DNA from: JBGOUV01 sp041477815
Lineage (GTDB): Bacteria; Acidobacteriota; Terriglobia; Bryobacterales; JACQDG01
Assembly: GCA_041477815.1 (NCBI GenBank)
Contig: JBGOUV010000340.1
Span: 1 to 7,687, forward strand
Direction of reading: 5' to 3'
Length of the DNA stretch: 7,687 nt
Shown here: positions 6,117 through 7,687 of the stretch, in pieces
Layout: each line of letters opens with the position of its first letter
Numbering within the stretch: position 1 is the first letter of the stretch
The notes under the pieces: model-generated
The model's database searches: none
Told to the model about the DNA's origin: nothing
What the model saw: the letters and a program-made list of their open reading frames with translations, nothing else
Position numbers and translations under genes: made by a program

Positions 6117-7076
6117 TTGCTGGAGGGGGCTACGTACACTCCGCTTTTCGAGAACCCCGACCTGAACACCATCGTGGGGCGATACTGGCCGATCCGGCTG
6201 GAGCCGGGTGAGCCGCACCTGTTTCGGACCGCGCCGGACGTTCAGGTTCTGGCCCGTTGCCACCTGCGCCGCCCGGAGGCGCCGCTGATGATCCTGGTGC
6301 ACGGCCTGGAGGGGGACTGCGACTCGACGTACATGCGCTGGATGGCGCGCGAGGCCCTCGCCGCCGGGTTCGACGTGCTGCGCATGAACGTCCGCAACTG
6401 CGGCGGCACCGAACACCTCTGCCCCACCCTGTACCACTCCGGTCTCACCACCGACCTCGTCGCCGTGGTCGACCAACTGCCGGACCGGCGGCTGTTCCTG
6501 GTGGGTTTTTCCATGGGCGGCAACCAGATCCTGAAGCTGGCCGGCGAGTGGGGCGAGCGGCCTCCGTCCCACGTGGAGGCGGTATGCGCCATTTCGGCGC
6601 CAATCGATCTAGCGGCCGGGGCGCGGCTCCTGGATGAGCCCCGCAACCGCATCTACCAGGTGCGTTTTCTGCGCAGTCTGCGCGCTCGCGTCCGCCGGAA
6701 GGCCCGGCTGTGGCCGGACCGCTTCTCGGGCGCGTCGCTCGCGGGCATCGGCTCCATCGTCGATTTCGACCACCGGATCACCGCCCCGGCCTTCGGGTTC
6801 CGCGATGCCTGGGACTACTACGAGCAGTCCTCGGCCCAGAGGTGCCTGGCCGCCATTCGCATTCCCGCGCTCCTGATCCAGGCCCGGGACGATCCCTTCA
6901 TCCCCTTCCCTGCCTTCGAGAATCTGCCGCCCAACCCGGCGCTGCAGTTGCTCGCGCCCGAGCACGGAGGCCACGTGTCATTTCTTTCCCGGACGCCGCC
7001 CCGCTTCTGGGCCGCCCGGCAAGTGGTCCGGTTCTGTCAAGCCTATGTCCAATCCCCTGTCTTATCTCACCGCTGA
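6072..7076 (+). CDS. YheT-type alpha/beta hydrolase
   Basis: 334 residues from the chosen ATG, close to E. coli YheT (~340). The N-terminal family segment YTPLFENPDLNTIVGRYWP is followed by the oxyanion strand ILVHGLEGDCDSTYM, the NCGGTEHLCPTLYHSG segment, nucleophile elbow GFSMGGN (S147), DAWDYYEQSSA, acid strand QARDDPF (D274 the likely acid) and EHGGHVSF (H301). The complete Ser-Asp-His triad argues for an active serine hydrolase or esterase; physiological substrates of YheT relatives are not established. Start choice: ATG 6072 follows AAGGAG at 6063-6068, although the 3-nt spacing is short. Earlier in-frame ATGs at 6000 and 6030 lie in atypical, AT-rich, rare-codon sequence, and TTG 6117 just after the palindrome is the alternative. 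The end overlaps the next gene by 32 nt, suggesting co-transcription. Confidence 0.88.
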   Translation: MVRQIADPLPDRRGSLLEGATYTPLFENPDLNTIVGRYWPIRLEPGEPHLFRTAPDVQVLARCHLRRPEAPLMILVHGLEGDCDSTYMRWMAREALAAGFDVLRMNVRNCGGTEHLCPTLYHSGLTTDLVAVVDQLPDRRLFLVGFSMGGNQILKLAGEWGERPPSHVEAVCAISAPIDLAAGARLLDEPRNRIYQVRFLRSLRARVRRKARLWPDRFSGASLAGIGSIVDFDHRITAPAFGFRDAWDYYEQSSAQRCLAAIRIPALLIQARDDPFIPFPAFENLPPNPALQLLAPEHGGHVSFLSRTPPRFWAARQVVRFCQAYVQSPVLSHR

Positions 7077-7687
7077 ATTGAACGCGCTGCGCGAGAAGGG
7101 CCTCTACCAGCGCCTGCGGATCCTGGGAGGCGAGCAGTTGCCAGTCGCCGAGTTTGACGGGCGCCGCGTCATCAACCTCTGCTCGAACAACTACCTGGGT
7201 CTCACCACCCATCCCAAGCTCCGGGAGGCCGCCCGGCAGGCCCTCGACCGCTACGGCGCGGGTTCGGGCGCGGTCCGGACCATCGCCGGCACCATGAAGA
7301 TCCACATGGCCCTCGAAGAGAAGATCGCGGCGTTCAAGAACGTGGAGGCCGCGGTGGTGTTCCAGTCCGGCTTCGCCGCCAACGCCGGCACGGTAGCAGC
7401 AGTGCTTACAAAGGACGACACCATCGTCTCCGACGAGCTGAACCACGCCTCCATCATCGACGGCTGCCGGCTGTCGCGGGCGGCCATCCAAGTGTTCCCC
7501 CACAAGGATGTGGCCGGGGCGGCGAAGGCCCTGGCCGCGACCACCGGCCGCCGCCTGCTGATCACTGACGGTGTCTTCTCGATGGATGGCGACATCGCCC
7601 CGCTGCCCGGCCTGGGCGAGCTGGCCGAGCACCACGGCGCGATCATGATGGTCGACGACGCCCACGCCCGCGGCGTGCGGGGGCGGA
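7045..7687 (+). CDS. kbl: Glycine C-acetyltransferase (2-amino-3-ketobutyrate CoA ligase) / AONS-family PLP enzyme, N-terminal part
   Basis: The frame is open from ATG 7045 to the window end (214 codons; the family is ~390-400). It belongs to the alpha-oxoamine synthase group of fold-type I PLP enzymes. Visible landmarks are VINLCSNNYLGL, YGAGSGAVRTIAGT, LEEKIAAFKN, VVFQSGFAAN, SDELNHASIIDG, ITDGVFSMDGDIAPLP and MMVDDAHARG, where the Asp-Ala-His contacts the cofactor. The PLP lysine lies beyond the window. The VRTIAGT and TDGVFSMDG segments look more like Kbl (B. subtilis type) than BioF, which usually has SRL..G. Kbl joins glycine and acetyl-CoA in the reverse of threonine breakdown; BioF makes 8-amino-7-oxononanoate for biotin. 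The N-terminus (SYLTAELNALREKGLYQRLR) aligns from residue 1, supporting this start despite the 32-nt overlap and no clear ribosome site. A threonine dehydrogenase gene nearby outside the window would settle the choice. Confidence 0.82.
   Translation, partial: MSNPLSYLTAELNALREKGLYQRLRILGGEQLPVAEFDGRRVINLCSNNYLGLTTHPKLREAARQALDRYGAGSGAVRTIAGTMKIHMALEEKIAAFKNVEAAVVFQSGFAANAGTVAAVLTKDDTIVSDELNHASIIDGCRLSRAAIQVFPHKDVAGAAKALAATTGRRLLITDGVFSMDGDIAPLPGLGELAEHHGAIMMVDDAHARGVRGR

Noticed and set aside
6898..7665. A 255-codon minus-strand frame opposite the Kbl-like gene
   Set aside because: The plus strand reads continuously as a well-conserved PLP enzyme that runs off the window; the minus-strand product resembles no family.

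Overview
The window is GC-rich and densely packed bacterial chromosomal DNA. The layout and protein character (a SYLF-domain protein, a TrpXYZ-type ABC transporter, a dispersed-repeat-like palindrome, strong G/C codon bias) would fit an Acidobacteriota genome of the Solibacter/Bryobacter kind. That placement is an impression from the protein sequences, not something demonstrated here.

Positions 1-5563 carry a co-directional gene cluster with almost no spacing. It contains the C-terminal end of a SYLF (YSC84-like) lipid-binding protein, an RsbW/SpoIIAB-type serine kinase-like ATPase, a 640-residue protein with two tandem ABC substrate-binding domains, a STAS protein with a large unassigned C-terminal region, a TrpY-type ABC permease and a TrpZ-type ABC ATPase. 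The junctions are a 12-nt gap, a 4-nt ATGA overlap, a 13-nt gap, a 4-nt ATGA overlap and an 8-nt overlap, so the six genes are very probably one transcript. The unusual point is that a partner-switching pair (kinase plus STAS antagonist), normally used to control sigma factors, is interleaved with every component of an ABC importer. The simplest reading is an importer whose activity or signalling output is gated by STAS phosphorylation, comparable in principle to MlaB acting on MlaF. This is the best candidate in the window for an undescribed system.

Positions 5567-5947 hold a convergent VOC-superfamily (glyoxalase fold) gene on the minus strand, starting only 3 nt from the end of the transporter cluster. 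From about 5948 to 6116 lies a divergent control region with an AT-rich island and a 26-bp imperfect inverted repeat. This is followed by a YheT-type alpha/beta hydrolase (6072-7076) and, overlapping it by 32 nt, the first ~214 codons of a PLP-dependent glycine C-acetyltransferase (Kbl/AONS family) that runs off the window. There is no gene-free stretch longer than about 125 nt, and I saw no tRNA, rRNA, CRISPR array or insertion sequence.
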